Assembly (NCBI GenBank): GCA_018873245.2 | Contig: JAEMBT020000001.1 | Location: forward strand, 992,001 to 1,056,000 | Direction of reading: 5' to 3' | DNA length: 64,000 nucleotides | Source of the DNA: Archegozetes longisetosus | Taxonomy: Eukaryota > Arthropoda > Arachnida > Sarcoptiformes > Trhypochthoniidae | In this document: positions 27,364-40,414 of the stretch, in pieces | Numbering within the stretch: the stretch's first letter is position 1 | Layout of the letters: every line of letters starts with the position of its first letter | Made by a program: the position numbers and the translations under genes | Notes under the pieces: model-generated | What the model saw: only the letters and a program-made list of their open reading frames with translations | Databases searched by the model: none | Told to the model about the DNA's origin: nothing

Positions 27364-27614
27364 TGCTGTCTGTAAGTCGTCACTTATAAAAAAGACTGCC
27401 TCTACAGTATAGCTAATAATAAATTCATAATTCTCGCAAAAATATCTTCTATCGTTCGCAGCTTTTTCTCTATAAATTTTTTCATCTAACTTTTGCATAT
27501 TATAATGATTGAGAAAATTTTCTTGGCTGCAGAATTGCATTATATTATATATAAGTTTTATATACGGCTAGTGTCTAGAAATAATAATATGTGCTATGCT
27601 GGTAGTGTGCGTTG

Positions 27615-27644
27615 ACTCTCTCTCTCTCTCTCTCTCGCTCTCTC
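27615..27644 (+). repeat. (CT)n tract
   Basis: CT repeat with a single CG step; complementary to the GA run at 27796-27815 on the same strand. Confidence 0.93.
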
Positions 27645-27795
27645 CTATTCCATCTTTTTAAGCGATCAATATTAATTGTGCGTAATATAAGTAGACATAT
27701 ACTGCATACATAAATGTGACTCAATAGCAGCCAAATGAAAGCAAGAGGAGAACAGAAGCACCAGATAGTCATAGACCATAGATTGCGAGAGATTG

Positions 27796-27815
27796 GAGAG
27801 AGAGAGAGAGAGAGA
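27796..27815 (+). repeat. (GA)n tract
   Basis: Short GA repeat, about 150 bp from the CT tract at 27615, in inverted relation to it. Confidence 0.92.
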
Positions 27816-28231
27816 TCCATAGGAATAGTATAGAGGATAGTATAGCTTATTAGATGACTTCCATTCCTGTGATAGGCGATAGGGGGTCGTACTTGGACTT
27901 CCTTCCATTTCTATATTAAGCAATAGGGGTTGTATTCTAACTTCGCTAAATCATTAAGTGGATAGCTCTTAAAACTAATCTTTAGTTGCAATTAATATTA
28001 TTTTCGTGGCAAACAAGTCTCGAGATAGCATTGAAAGTGAATATATTTAGTGAATAGTAAAAAAATAGTTGGAGAACATAACGATTGGAATCGAAGTTTG
28101 ATATTCACGCATATGGTGTTGGAGGAGATGAGATTAAGATTCGTCCTTCACCTCATGAAAGACAGCTGCGCTTCACTCACTCTCTGGTTCGTTCTCGCAC
28201 TCAATTTCATTTCTACTTAGTTTTATCCCTC

Positions 28232-28354
28232 AATACTGCATAGATAGCAATAGGGCTGAAATTCATAGAGAAAATACTGCACAGATAGCAATAGGGATGG
28301 AATTCATAGAGAAAATACTGCTTAGATTGCAATAGGGATGAAATTCATACAGAA
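28232..28354 (+). repeat. minisatellite, unit 41 bp, three copies
   Basis: Each copy begins aatactgc and contains agatagcaatagggatg and aattcataga. The first two unit starts are 41 bp apart, as are the second and third. Confidence 0.94.
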
Positions 28355-29410
28355 CTCAATGCCATACACACTATTGGCAGTTGAATGAATTTGAAATACT
28401 AGCGTATAATCTGCCACTCTTTCAAGTTGGCCTTTATGTGATATCTGTTGCCCCGTTTTTTGTAACCTTTTTCAAATCGGGTTTTGGTTTGCAGTCTGGT
28501 GAGAGTGAAGTTGCGGATGCCTTGTGTGGATGCGTTTTCAATTTGATATATACAGTATACTTCTTGTGCACTTGCATTGATGCTTATCAGATAAACCAAA
28601 AGCTTATATTCTAGTATCAGGTTTCGGCGTATTTTCTATTTTCATATAAAATTGCTGTGCATTTGCCTTATTTAAAATTCTATCTTTAAACTCACTTCAA
28701 TAATAAAGTGCTGCACAATATGTTTCTACAATTTTTTTCCTTATCTATTCGCTATACATTATAAACCACTCAAATAACTTATGCCTGATTTTAATTTGAA
28801 ATTCACTTTCAAACGAATTGTATTTTTCAAAATGTTTAATAATTAATTGATTTGAATTTAAAGAACTTATTCGAGTTGGAAATTAATGATTTCTATTAAA
28901 ATTGATGGCTTCAGAACTTAAAGGCGACAAAAAGGAGAGAGAGAATGACAGATAATTGTAATAGTAATGGACAAGAGAGTAGTTTTATTTATTGTATATT
29001 GTTGATTATACGAACTACTTCTTCTTAAAAAATATATTAATTTTGCTCTACCGACAGAAAAGATTTAAATCTTTTCTCCTTCCGTCTGCTCATCATAAGA
29101 ATGAATTGAAATTCAAATATATTTGTCGTTGTCAGAGGAAGAGAGCCCTCTTTCTCATACAGTTCCGCTTAAGATATATAGACAGAAAAGTGGTCTTGGC
29201 ATCAACACTACATTATTGCCAACACTTCGCTCTAGAAACTACTCATTTCGAGTCACTTCTTTGTCCGGCCCTCTGCTTCGCACCATTACCCTCTACCCCC
29301 TCTCTATTTTTTTATTTCCCAGTTTGTAATTCTTACACCAATGCCTTCTCAATGCATTCGTTTCTATCAATTTGCAGGAAAGCTAAGCAAAAAGAGCATC
29401 GAATTGAGAG

Positions 29411-29551
29411 CTCTCTGTGACTCTCTCTCTCTCCGTCTCTCTCTCTCTCTCTCTGACTCTCTTTCTGTCTGTCTCTCTCTCTCTCTCTGACTCTCTTTCT
29501 GTCTCTCTCTCTCTCTGACTCTCTTTCTGTCTCTCTCTCTCTCTCTCTCTC
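29411..29551 (+). repeat. CT array with repeated GACTCTCTTTCTGTCT unit
   Basis: About 140 bp. CT runs alternate with the phrase gactctctttctgtct, which returns three times at roughly 35-45 bp spacing. The minus-strand Arg/Glu-rich frame over it is a by-product. Confidence 0.95.
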
Positions 29552-29911
29552 ACACATATTCAGACAATACAAAAAGAGATGCACATTTTTCGTATACGAT
29601 TCTTCGCACTCTTTTATATTATGATCCAATACGCCAAATGTCTTATTGCTGTTGCTCTGATTCCAAAAAATTTTCACTTAAAAGCGATTACTGGTATGAT
29701 TAAAGAGCGTATGAAATTGACGTGAATATGCGGTGCAAGTATTGCATGATTACTTCAATATATTCATCTCTGACTATGAGTGATAACTTCTTTTCAAATG
29801 GTATTAGAATCAAACTATGGAACCATTTCTGCGCTGGTATTTCCATTCATTAATTTTATTGTGCGCCAGATCAGCACTGAACATAGTCAAGTCTCTCTCA
29901 TGTCTGACTGG

Positions 29912-29979
29912 GTCTCTCTCTCCCTCTCTCTCCGATTCTCTCCCTCTCTCTCCCCGACTCCCTCTCCAACTCTCTCCTA
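29912..29979 (+). repeat. imperfect CT/CCCT array
   Basis: Polypyrimidine array with tccctctctc and gactcc variants. Confidence 0.9.
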
Positions 29980-31050
29980 TTCTGTCATTCATTCTTTCGT
30001 TTATCATACATATCCATCTTTCACAAAATAATTTTGATGCGACCGGAATGACCCCCATGACCGCCCCCTTGTTGCCATGTTGTCATAACCGCTAAGACAA
30101 ATGAATCTCACTTTCACTCGAATGTTGCGTTTTTTATGTTGTCGGCGATTGGCATAAAATTTGCGTGCAATGCAATCAAATAGATTATGTTGTTTAGCGT
30201 TTTAGTCCCTCTTTTCCTCTTTCATTCGCCAGATTTGACAAACTCTAAACATATGGCAAAATTAGGCCCAAAGTTTGCCCTGAAACCTAAACTAATAAGT
30301 TTATTGATTGGAATATTAGTTAGAAATGTGATCATTGGTGAAAAGGAGTGAGAGAATAGTTCTTATTTTTATGAAGATTACTGTATTCTTTGGTGTTATA
30401 TTTAGGAATAAGAGTGGAAACAGTTTTTCGAAAAGTATCGTTTGGTGTAATATTTTTTCTTCAACTCTCACTTTTGATGCCTTGTTTATTTATTTTTCTT
30501 AAGAGACTTAACTTTTCTGCATATCACCCATCAATGAGTTTGGTTAGACATACAAGTCCTTCATCAGTGATTTATGCACATCTTTCACACTATAACAGAC
30601 ACACACTTGGAGAGAGAAAAAAATTTGTTATTCATCTCTTATTTTTAATGAAAATATTTATTTTAGCATTTTTCAAATTCATAATATCTCTCAAATTCAT
30701 AATATCAATGATTCAAATTGTGACCCATAGCAACACTACACACATTCACAACTATTTCATATGGATTTAGTCAATGCCAGAATATATGATATTATTATTC
30801 ATACAGTGAAGTCTGATTACGGGGGACTCAACTGCTAAACATATATTCAATTTGCATTTTCTTGCTTATCCATTATGTATAACCTAATGCTATAATACTA
30901 TGAGATTGAATGCCACATTCAGGTGGATTTGTTCTGTTCAAGCCAATTCGAGAAACTCATCAATAAATTTCATTTCAACTTTATTGGATCTCTTCCTCTC
31001 ACTTGTGTCATATTTGATCAAACGAATCACTTTGATTGTAACCGTGTGTG

Positions 31051-31051
<1 letters not shown>

Positions 31052-31090
<39 letters not shown>

Positions 31091-31094
31091 GAGA
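31052..31094 (+). repeat. (GA)n microsatellite
   Basis: GA repeat ending in accgagagac. About 320 bp before the CT array at 31414, again in inverted relation. Confidence 0.95.
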
Positions 31095-31413
31095 CAGCTT
31101 CCAAACCTAGGCTTCTTTTTTTCTTCAGCCATATATCTATTTATAGATAACATTTTCAGCCTTAACTTAGTTGAAAGATAGAAAAAAGTTAGAGACAGTT
31201 TTTCCACATTTGTGCCATAAGTAGAGGCAAAAAATAGAAGTATAGCTATGGGTAGTGAAAAGAAACGAATGAATCAGTGAATGAAACCCAAAGTCAAAAA
31301 CTGGCAAAATCATAAAAATGGCAATTTCGTTTCCCCTTTCAGTTGTTGTGGTGCTCATCCCTTATCCGCACCAAAAGATTTTTCTGCTTCAGTCTAACTC
31401 TGGTTTCTCTCTA

Positions 31414-31497
31414 GTGCTCTCTCACTCTGACTCTCTTACTCTCTCGTTCACTTTCCCTCCCTCTCTCTCCCACTCTCTCTCTCTCTCTCTCTCTCTT
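31414..31497 (+). repeat. imperfect (CT)n array
   Basis: CTCTCACT/CTCCC variants leading into about 24 bp of pure CT. Confidence 0.9.
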
Positions 31498-33783
31498 CAT
31501 CTCATACATTATTAATGTGCATTAGCACGAGCTCTGGCTATAGTTGTTGTTGTGCTGATGTTGTTATTGCTATGAATTTCTCAAGCCATTGTACACTTAG
31601 ATCCTGTTACTAAAAGGGCTGCTATTGTAACTCAGACTTAAGGATATATTAAAGCAAATCATGTGTACGACATTTATATACGATTCGTATTCATTTGCCA
31701 ATGGATTGCATTTTGCGCAATAGATCTTTAGGGTGAGCACTCAGTCTCTGGTTTGTTGTTCTTCTGCAGTTGATATTATGATTATTATTATTATAATTCT
31801 CCCCTTTCTGTCCCTGTTTCGCCATTTCTACAATAATTGATTGATTTCCGATTCGGTTATAATAAAACGTTAATATAGAGAGACTGAAGTAATTTGGTTG
31901 CCACCAGGCAGTCATTAAATAGAGGCAACGAGCAATATAACACCATTGTGTCATTTAGTTACCACCAGGTTCAAACATTTTATGTTACACTTATTACTAC
32001 ATTATTGTCTTCTCAGCAAATAAGGAAATCTATTCCTAAACAAGGCTTATCTCAATTTATAGATAATAACAGTAAAAGCAATAATCACTTTTGAGTTCTA
32101 ATTCGTTTTTGGGTATTTTGGGTAGTTTTGGGTATTTGTGCAACGCATTTCTTGAGACCAACAAAAATGTCATTTTTTAAAATAATTATTTGGTGCTTAA
32201 ACTTATTGATGTATCAAATTATACTCTGAATTTTTTATGCATTCAAATATGAATTATTAGACATAATTCTGCGATCAATCATTCAATTGAGTAAAATCTA
32301 AAACTGCAAAAAACGTTTGACAAATATTTTAGCAAATTATAGAAGCGTTTGATGTTTAACCGAACACTAAGTTCGATATTAACCGAAAACTAAGTTCTAT
32401 ACCAGACAGTTTGGCAAACAAGACAAGAGAATTGTAGTAAAAAGTTTGGTTCTTATTTACTTTTCTATATTCGGAATTTAGTTATCAATAATCTCTTACA
32501 AAAGGTTAGGACTTAGAAATCCGATATACTTTGGCCGCAAATGTAATCCGTCTTATAATACAGTTTTTTCAAGTCATATCATTTGAAACTAGGCACGTAA
32601 GATAACTTACTCGATGATCATCTCCAATGCATCAGACATGAGACAGTGTTGTTGTGTTTGGTCAAATCCAACAATAATCTGACAAGTCTGACAATACTGG
32701 TGTCAAGAGACAAATGAAGGGAAATGTCAGTTTGATGTACACTATATGATAGGAAGACGTATATAATACTTGACTTATTCTGTATATAATCTGTCTATTA
32801 TATAACGATAACTGCTAACTGTGTATGTGTTTCATGTTTTTTCCAACTTCTCACGCAATTTCTTTTTTAGCGTTTCTTAAATTGTTGGTCTCCATTGCAA
32901 TTGTATTGGTTTATAAGTTATATTTTATTTTTTTAAATCTTTTCCCACTTCAGACTTGACAAAAGCGTTTTGAGTGGTTTGGCTAATGGTTTACGTATGG
33001 ACTAGTTTTAGTTGATATTTGAGTTATTTCGCGAAAGAGTCGTTGTATCGATAGGATATGAAACGTTATCTAAAAGTTATCTAAACGTTATCTATATGTT
33101 AGAAAAGCATCGATGATGATCTTGATGTTTATATGTGTTGGTGTTCTTATTGCATAATGTCGTGTCGTTTCTAGTAATATATCCCTAAAACCTTTTAGTG
33201 TTTCTTAATGGTAGGTTTTGTTTGGCGTAAATCAATTTTTTATGATTCTTCTTCTTCTTTCATACTATTAATGATTGTTTGCCAAATGATAGTAAAACAG
33301 TTTAAATAAAACGTTTGTGGTATGAGAAGAACGACTAAAACCAACGTTAGGCTTATGAAGAAATATGAAGAGTATATGATAATTAAGTGAAGCAAAAGGT
33401 CTTTATTTTTAGAAAATGAGAGCTATTTTTGTTGTTGGGCAAAGTTAGTAAGTGTATTATATTTGAAAAATAAATATCGAGCTTAGATATAATAATATAA
33501 AGTGCAAACTATAGCACATTGTTAGCCAAACTTCCTTAATGAGTTGTGGTCCCTAAACAACGTTACGATTCACCATTTTATTTACATCCAGCGCATAATT
33601 ACTAATTCCAAAGTAATTAATCGTACCATAGCGTAATTTACATATTGCACTTGAAGTGTTTGGGGAATTTGGTCTTCTCTTCTATAAGCTTAGTCAAACT
33701 TGTGCTAGTGAGAAATGATGGTTGATTTATGTTTTTCTGGCAAACGCTTAAATAAGTTAAATAAGGTTGCTGTGAAAACTTAG

Positions 33784-33875
33784 CAAGCTTCAACTTACCA
33801 GGCTCATACTCACTAGGCTCATACTCACCAAGCTCATACTTACCACGCTTATGCTTACCAAGCTCCCACTTACTC
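33784..33875 (+). repeat. minisatellite, unit 15 bp (AGGCTCATACTCACC)
   Basis: About six copies. The minus strand reads Glu/Tyr/Pro-rich repeats (GEYEPSEYEPG); I treat this as the repeat's by-product. Confidence 0.93.
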
Positions 33876-35594
33876 CCTTTATTCAACTAATTTCATAATT
33901 TTCTTAATAACGAATTTGCATATCACTATTGAGTCTGATTCTGTTCTGCTCGCACTTTCAAAAGGCTAAGACTCGTGCTTAATACTGAAGCAGACAATCT
34001 ATTACTAAAACAGAGCTATGGTTAAGGCTGCAAAATAATAAATAAGTTGTTGATGAGTTACTTTACGGTTTGTTGAAGTTTATTACTGGAGCTTATTTTT
34101 ACGAGTAATGTCATCGATAACAGTATTACCATTTGGCGATAGTGGTAGCAACGGTTTTGATCATATTTGTATGTGGAGGTCGACACTCATAGAAAAATAG
34201 TGTAAAAGAGAAAAAAAGAAATAAATATAATATAACCGGTAATTCACATTAGATACTATGGTCACATTCCTATCACGTATTTCCCATTGTGTCTATTGCC
34301 GACCATTAAACTGTAGTCATGCTGACCAAAATATTAGTCAGTTAGATAGTCAGCTAGAATAACACCGCTCTCTGCATTACTGACAATACTTTGCTCTGAC
34401 AATACTATTCGCTTTAACTAATGCATCATTTTTGTAGTCTATCTCTCCGATGTCTGTCATATCAACACGAGATTTGCATATGATTCATGATTCTAATTCA
34501 GCCATCTCTTTGTCTGACGAGCACTTCTCATATTGTTTTGACCCAAAACTATCTCAAAACTATCTCTTCTCTAACGAGTCAAATATTAAAATTTATATTA
34601 AGCCTAATTCAAAACTCCATTTAATTAAGAGATTAAAACTGAATGTTTTTATTTGAAAGTCAAATATGACAGTTATTTCTACAAATGTCAACACCAGTTC
34701 AGGCCAAAGGTTCGCAAACTTGCAAATGGTTTTCTCATAAATATTTGTCTGAATCAGAACTGATTTTGTAAATATGTTTATTGACCAAATATTGATTTGA
34801 TTAGAGAGACATTATTGAAAGTAATAAAGTTAGAAGAATAAGTATTAAAATTAGTGATGGACGAAACAGTAGGCAGATAGAGTGGTATTGAAAGTAGTGG
34901 AGTGTGTGTTACGTAAAGGGCTGGTATTAGAGAATATACACATTAAGAGTGCGAGTAATAGGAAGAGGAATATTGGCACAAAACTAATTATCCGGCACAC
35001 TATATGGTGGCTTACTTATAGAAATAGCAATAAGAGTTAATTTAGGCAAAAGGCGTTGGGTTCGTAGTTAGCAGCGGCATATGTGTGTCTTTCTATTTGG
35101 CTCGTATTTGCATTATTGAAAAATATGAATAATGACTCAAATACCCGACGACTGCCCACTCCTTTATTATATCTATTCCTCTAACGTATGTGTTTGTGTT
35201 GCAAATTATAATTAAATTTGATTCGCCTCTACTCGCGCTAATTGGCTAAAGATATGTTTTAGTTCTCGTATGTTTTAGTCCTGATTTCAAAATTAACATA
35301 AACTCTAAGTTTAGTTGATTTTTTGTTTTTAACTCAATCAATAATTATATGATTGATTTGTTGGATGCAAACAATTATTTGAAAGCTTTTCTTATGAATC
35401 AATAGTTGGTAAAATAGAGTTAAACTGTTTTTGATAAGTCAAAATTGATTCCTACCATCAGTTGTTTGCAAAGATTGATAGTAAATAATAAAAATATGTA
35501 CTATGTTTGTAAAGTTATCAAATGTTGTTATAACTAAATGATTAAATAGGAATATATCAAGTTTAGTATAAATAAAAAATAGTTTAGAATATAT

Positions 35595-35649
35595 AGAATG
35601 AGTAGAATAACACAGAATAAGTAGAATAACACGAAATAAGTAGAATAAT
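35595..35649 (+). repeat. minisatellite, unit about 19-20 bp (AGAATAAGTAGAATAACAC)
   Basis: Nearly three copies. Confidence 0.9.
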
Positions 35650-35893
35650 CTATAATATATTTATTCTTAAATACTTTAACCCCACTCGTGTTGATACGAG
35701 GTTGCTCGCTTGTCTTCAGACATATCATACATATGACACATAGTCTGATATAATATATGCCTTATTGCTGGTTTTTTGTCCTCACTCAAGCTGACGTCTA
35801 AGTGTTTAGAGCTGTCAAGTATTTATTAATTTATTAGAATCAGTGGGTTTTCTATATCCAGGCGCGCATTAGATTCACCCCTTTTTAAGAATC

Positions 35894-35961
35894 AGATAGG
35901 AATGGATAGGAATGGATAGGAATGGATGGAAACGGATAGAAATGGATAGCAATGGATAGCA
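35894..35961 (+). repeat. minisatellite, unit 11 bp (GGAATGGATAG)
   Basis: Six copies with single-base variants. Confidence 0.93.
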
Positions 35962-36608
35962 GCAATTTATCGTCAGTTAAGATATTGATTAATGACTTGG
36001 CTAAGTCGGGATCCCCTTATGCCCATTGTTCAGGATTTCATTATTATAAAATGAATACGTCTTCCTATAATATTGTTGCTCACTCTCTAATACTTTTATA
36101 TTCCTCTATATAAAGATGTAATTATTTTGCTGCCTAATAATTTTATTGAAAATGCTTGAAAAAAGCTTCAATAGACAAATAACTAAATATTTCTTTCTTT
36201 CCTTTATTTCCATTGTAGGTAAGAAAACAATTGCATTGAACTATTGTCATATTATTGGTTGGCTCAACAATACCCAATATGAACATTACGCTCAATTTGC
36301 TGACAATCCAAATATTGGCTTATTTTTTAATACACACACAGATATATAAAGAATAAGTAGACTCTATTCAATCCAAAGTGCATTTGATTCGCGCCTAATT
36401 TTGTGTCTAAAATGGCCTCAACTGAAGTTTGGCCACCAAATGCAATCATATATGAGAGAGTTATAAGAAATAGGTTTGCAAAAGATTCAAAAATTGTTTG
36501 ATAGCTTGATGTGCTTATGTCAAATGTTGTCATGAAAAATGGAATTTAGACGATTCATGTGTCCTTTTATGATAAGAGGCCACAATGTGAGCGAAGGCGT
36601 TTTCGTCG

Positions 36609-36663
36609 AGTTTCATACAGTTTCATACAGTTTCATACAATTTCATACAATTTCATACAATTT
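36609..36663 (+). repeat. minisatellite, unit 10 bp (AGTTTCATAC)
   Basis: Five near-perfect copies, g/a variation at one site only. Confidence 0.94.
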
Positions 36664-37517
36664 TAAACTGGAGGGGATATTATTTCATAGAATAGGGGAC
36701 TTCAAATATTGCTGTTTTTCATATGTCCTCTCGTATAATACTATTGCAAACACAACCAATCGATTGGAAAGTCTATTTCGATTTATAAAATATAAGTCAA
36801 ATCAGTAGTTCTAGTCTTGCCTTTCTCTCTACTACACATCCAGACGTTATATGTGTTGTGTGTTATATGTTATAGATTGCATTTTTAACAATACATTCAT
36901 GCCTTTTGTATCTTTTGTTAGTTTGAATCTAATTTTTCTGATATTACTACACCTGTCTCTGTGTGTGAGTATTTGTGACTATTTGTGACTATTTCTGTTA
37001 TTTTCTAAAAGGAAGGCAACTTTATCTCAGCTTCAAATTGATGGCACAAATGCTATTCAAATATGTTTAACTTATATGTTAGTCCGACTACTATTGTTCA
37101 TTCATAGATACTGTCAAACTTATAAACTTATGAATTTTTTGCTAACTTTTTCTGCCAATACTATTCCAAGTGAACTATCAGTTACTTATTGTTAGAGATT
37201 TGTTAGAATTTTGTTAAAGTTGTTTCATAAAAGTTTTTCAGGAGTTAGTTTGAGATATGACTTCATAGTAGGATATGATTGACTGGCAAAGTAAATACCC
37301 AATAAACGGTATATTATGAGGTGTTAAGGGGGCAGAGAGAGGGCATTAACATTTCTGATTTGTGTGATTCTTATCAGAAAGAGATGCTCTGTTAATATAA
37401 GATGGCTTTACCGCCACAGCATGTTGTAAAAAGATTAATCCTTTTCAATAAGTGCAACGTAAAGTGTCAACAAGATAAATTAGCATTAGACAGAGTCACA
37501 GTCATACACTCTATCGC

Positions 37518-37567
37518 ACTCACACACACTCACACACACACACACACACTCGCTCACACACTCACAC
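37518..37567 (+). repeat. (CA)n microsatellite with CT and CG interruptions
   Basis: Main CA-type tract of the window, with cactcacaca and cgctcacac variants. Confidence 0.94.
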
Positions 37568-37778
37568 CCGCCAAACTTTCTCTTTGCAACAAGTGACACA
37601 TCAACTAAATCTATTTCTATGCATTCATTCACTCCTAGTTATCTCTATGTGATTGACGTGAAAAATCTTAGAAATCATTTGGAGCCAAGTTTTAGCTTTT
37701 ATTACCAGTTTAATTAAATATAAATGTTTTCTTTAAATGGCATTTTTCTATCTTAAGCACATTCAAAGCATATCAAAA

Positions 37779-37797
37779 AGAGAGAGAGAGAGAGAGT
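37779..37797 (+). repeat. short (GA)n run
   Basis: About nine GA units. Confidence 0.9.
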
Positions 37798-38086
37798 TTG
37801 AGAAAGATATGTTTTGTTAGTAAATTTTTAATGATATTTAAACCAATTTCACAATTTTCTAAATTCTTCAATTCTTGAGTTGTATCGTAAGCCCTAAAAT
37901 GGTTTTCCACGTATTGACTCATCGCACACGTAACATAGCTTTAGGAAAACATGCGGAAATCTGGCCAAAGTAATTATTTTAAGCTATTTCACCTCACAAT
38001 CCATTCAATAAGAGGTGTATATATGTGTGTGTTTTGTATGTGTTCAAATGTTTACATTTCAGTTGGGGAGTGAGTTAGGTTTGAGA

Positions 38087-38091
<5 letters not shown>

Positions 38092-38133
<42 letters not shown>
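38092..38133 (+). repeat. (GA)n microsatellite, about 42 bp
   Basis: Uninterrupted GA repeat. Confidence 0.96.
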
Positions 38134-38135
<2 letters not shown>

Positions 38136-38665
38136 CAAAAGTAGTATCTTTAGTATAGCATAGAATGCATTTTCCTTACTTGACTTTCATTAACTGAAAA
38201 TATGCAATTTTTATTTTAGTGTTTGAATAGTATGAACGCTAGTATTCCATCTCATCCAATCGTTTTTCCTGGAATTTACACTTAAATCATATAAATAACA
38301 CATAAATATCCTAAGAGTTTGTAAACTAATGGTTTCCTATTTAGTCAAACTTTGAACACATGCATTTGTTTGAACAGATTATAAGATAGTTATAGATCTA
38401 TAGAACTAATTACAAACTACATTACATCAAATTAGGTTAAATATGAATCTATTTTTCGTCGTCTGTTAGCTGAGCAAAACTTTGATTTGAATTTGAATTC
38501 TATTCAGAAGTAAGAGTTAGTCTAAAGCAAGTGTTGACGCTATAGCCATAGCTGGCAAGTATGAAAAGCATTCATTGCCTTTGATTTGCATAGGAATGAG
38601 AAGTTAATGAAGTGTATGATGGAATCTTTGCAAACAACGCAAAGCAAGTTTTCAGTTTGTTATAC

Positions 38666-38710
38666 CTCTCTCTCTCTCTCGCTCTCTCTCCCTCTCTGAT
38701 TCTCTCTCTC
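38666..38710 (+). repeat. imperfect (CT)n tract
   Basis: CT repeat with CG, CC and GATT breaks; followed at once by the short complementary word cagagagagg. Confidence 0.9.
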
Positions 38711-39834
38711 ATTCAGAGAGAGGTGTTAGCCATCTCTGAAAAATTTAGAATGCTGAAATTTAGAATCCTTTCTATTTTGATCATATACCAAAACTCAGAG
38801 TTCTGTGAAATCTAAATTACGAATATTGAGCCTACATATTGAGCCTACATTTTACGCCTTTCTTGCTCTACTCCTCTCGCAATCCATTCTGAAAACCTAT
38901 GTATCAAACATTTTTGCCATTCGCGCTCATTTCCTATTATTTCTCTTTTGTTTCTGCCGCATCACTAAACAAAAGTTTGAATAAATTAAGAATTTTAGAA
39001 TTTTTTGGGGCGAAGGGATTACATCTCGAGTTATATTAATGCGATGCCATTCTGGCAAAGCCTATTGTTTATTAGAATGAGATTCTTCTCCCTCTTCTTT
39101 ATTTCTTTCTTTATCGAAGTTAAGATGTCTTTTAAAAGAAATTAATTCAGTGCCGCAATGAATGAAACGCACGATTTAACTCAAATGTTGGCATTTTTTT
39201 AAAACTAAGATAAATGAATGTAATTTGATTGCAGCTCTACTATAGCATCTCATTACTAATGTCTGCCCCAACTAAATCCTGAATATCTTCTACTTGCAAC
39301 TTAAGACCAGACAACAAAAACACTTCTCTTTTATTTCCACATTTTTTGCCATCCTTTTCTATAGTCTTTATCAAATGCAATCCTCAAATTTCCTCTCTTT
39401 TCTTTTAATTCACAGATAGTCTTCCAATCTATTGCTAGAGTTTGATTGCATTTTCGTTTCTCTCTATCCACTCTGCTCTCTCTCCTTTCTCTCCTTTCTC
39501 TCCTTTCTCTCTCCATCCTCTCTCTCCATTCTCCAGCATTCTCCCTATCTGTATGTGTGTTGTGTTTGTCTACGAATGTTTCATAAGTAAAAGGATACTT
39601 GAGTCTCAATGGGCCCTTGCCTACTTCTTTTCCATCAGACAATTACTTTCTTAGAGTGGTTGAGTCTAATGAAACTTTTCTCATTGCATCGCTGGCGCGC
39701 TTTGATGGTAAGAAGGAAAATAAGGTCTTTGGAGCAAACTTTCTTTAAGCTAGATTCTCTGTTATGTTTTCTTTTCTACTTTCTCTATTCTCCTAAAATG
39801 TTCTATTTTCTCATCTGACGAACAACACAAGATC

Positions 39835-39878
39835 TCAACTCTAGCTCTGATCTCAACTCTGCCTCTGATCTTAACTTG
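39835..39878 (+). repeat. short tandem repeat (GATCTCAACTCTAGCTCT)
   Basis: Two and a half copies of an 18-bp unit. Confidence 0.88.
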
Positions 39879-40345
39879 TTTAGCTTCAATACTAATATAT
39901 AACACTAGTAATACTGTATAAGACCAACACCTTTACCACATTTGGCTCTAAAATTGAATTTAGGATTTGTAGAGTTAGGTTGTGTGTAACCAGAAATGTA
40001 GGCATACATACGTTCATATAGACTCACATACACTGATATACACTCACCAAATGTAAAGCCACTCACGTTCTTCTGCTAATGTATTGAAAAATGCAGGACT
40101 AGATAGTTCGCCAAAATGTAGAAGAAGTCTATATATCTTCATTGAAAAAAGCCAGACTTTTCATGTTAGTGTTAAGGTATGGTCCGTCCAAACGTTCATT
40201 CAGTTGGTATGATTTTCTGCATTTTCTTTTTTGAAAGGATTTTCAAAATCCAAAGGATCGCAAGTATTGCTTTAGTATGTATGCACTTAAGAGCGTCAGT
40301 GATTCCTTCTTTTCTCTCTTTTTCAAGCATTGCTGCCCTTTTGGG

Positions 40346-40367
40346 TCTTTCTCTCTTCTTTCTTTCT

Positions 40368-40412
<45 letters not shown>
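40346..40412 (+). repeat. (CT)n microsatellite with TTCT lead-in
   Basis: ctttctctctt variants followed by about 40 bp of pure CT. Confidence 0.95.

Positions 40413-40414
<2 letters not shown>

Larger units (their letters stand above)
20001..30000. other. non-coding AT-rich stretch, probably exd intron (block 3)
   Basis: No recognised gene. It holds GA/CT tracts at 20293, 23523, 26121, 27313, 27615, 27796, 29411 and 29912, the TA/TG tract at 22359, and minisatellites at 20800, 22915, 24815, 26747 and 28232. Two unassigned open frames (26878-27096 and 28992-29420, both +) are noted in the findings and rejected list but not called. Confidence 0.55.
30001..40000. other. non-coding AT-rich stretch, probably exd intron (block 4)
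   Basis: No recognised gene. GA/CT tracts lie at 31052, 31414, 37779, 38092 and 38666, a CA tract at 37518, and minisatellites at 33784, 35595, 35894, 36609 and 39835. The 32100-33640 and 34000-35580 stretches are plain AT-rich sequence in which I see nothing. Confidence 0.55.

Noticed and set aside
30390-30770. 126-codon + frame rich in Phe, Ile, Leu and Ser
   Set aside because: No ATG at its start, T-rich composition, and no motif recognised.
33638-33886. Minus-strand Glu/Tyr/Pro repeat protein
   Set aside because: Made by the 15-bp minisatellite at 33784-33875; no signal of a real gene around it.
38153-38172. cat-aga-atg word, checked as part of LNCHRMKPALF
   Set aside because: The following codons are cat ttt, not Lys-Pro, and the upstream codons do not fit.
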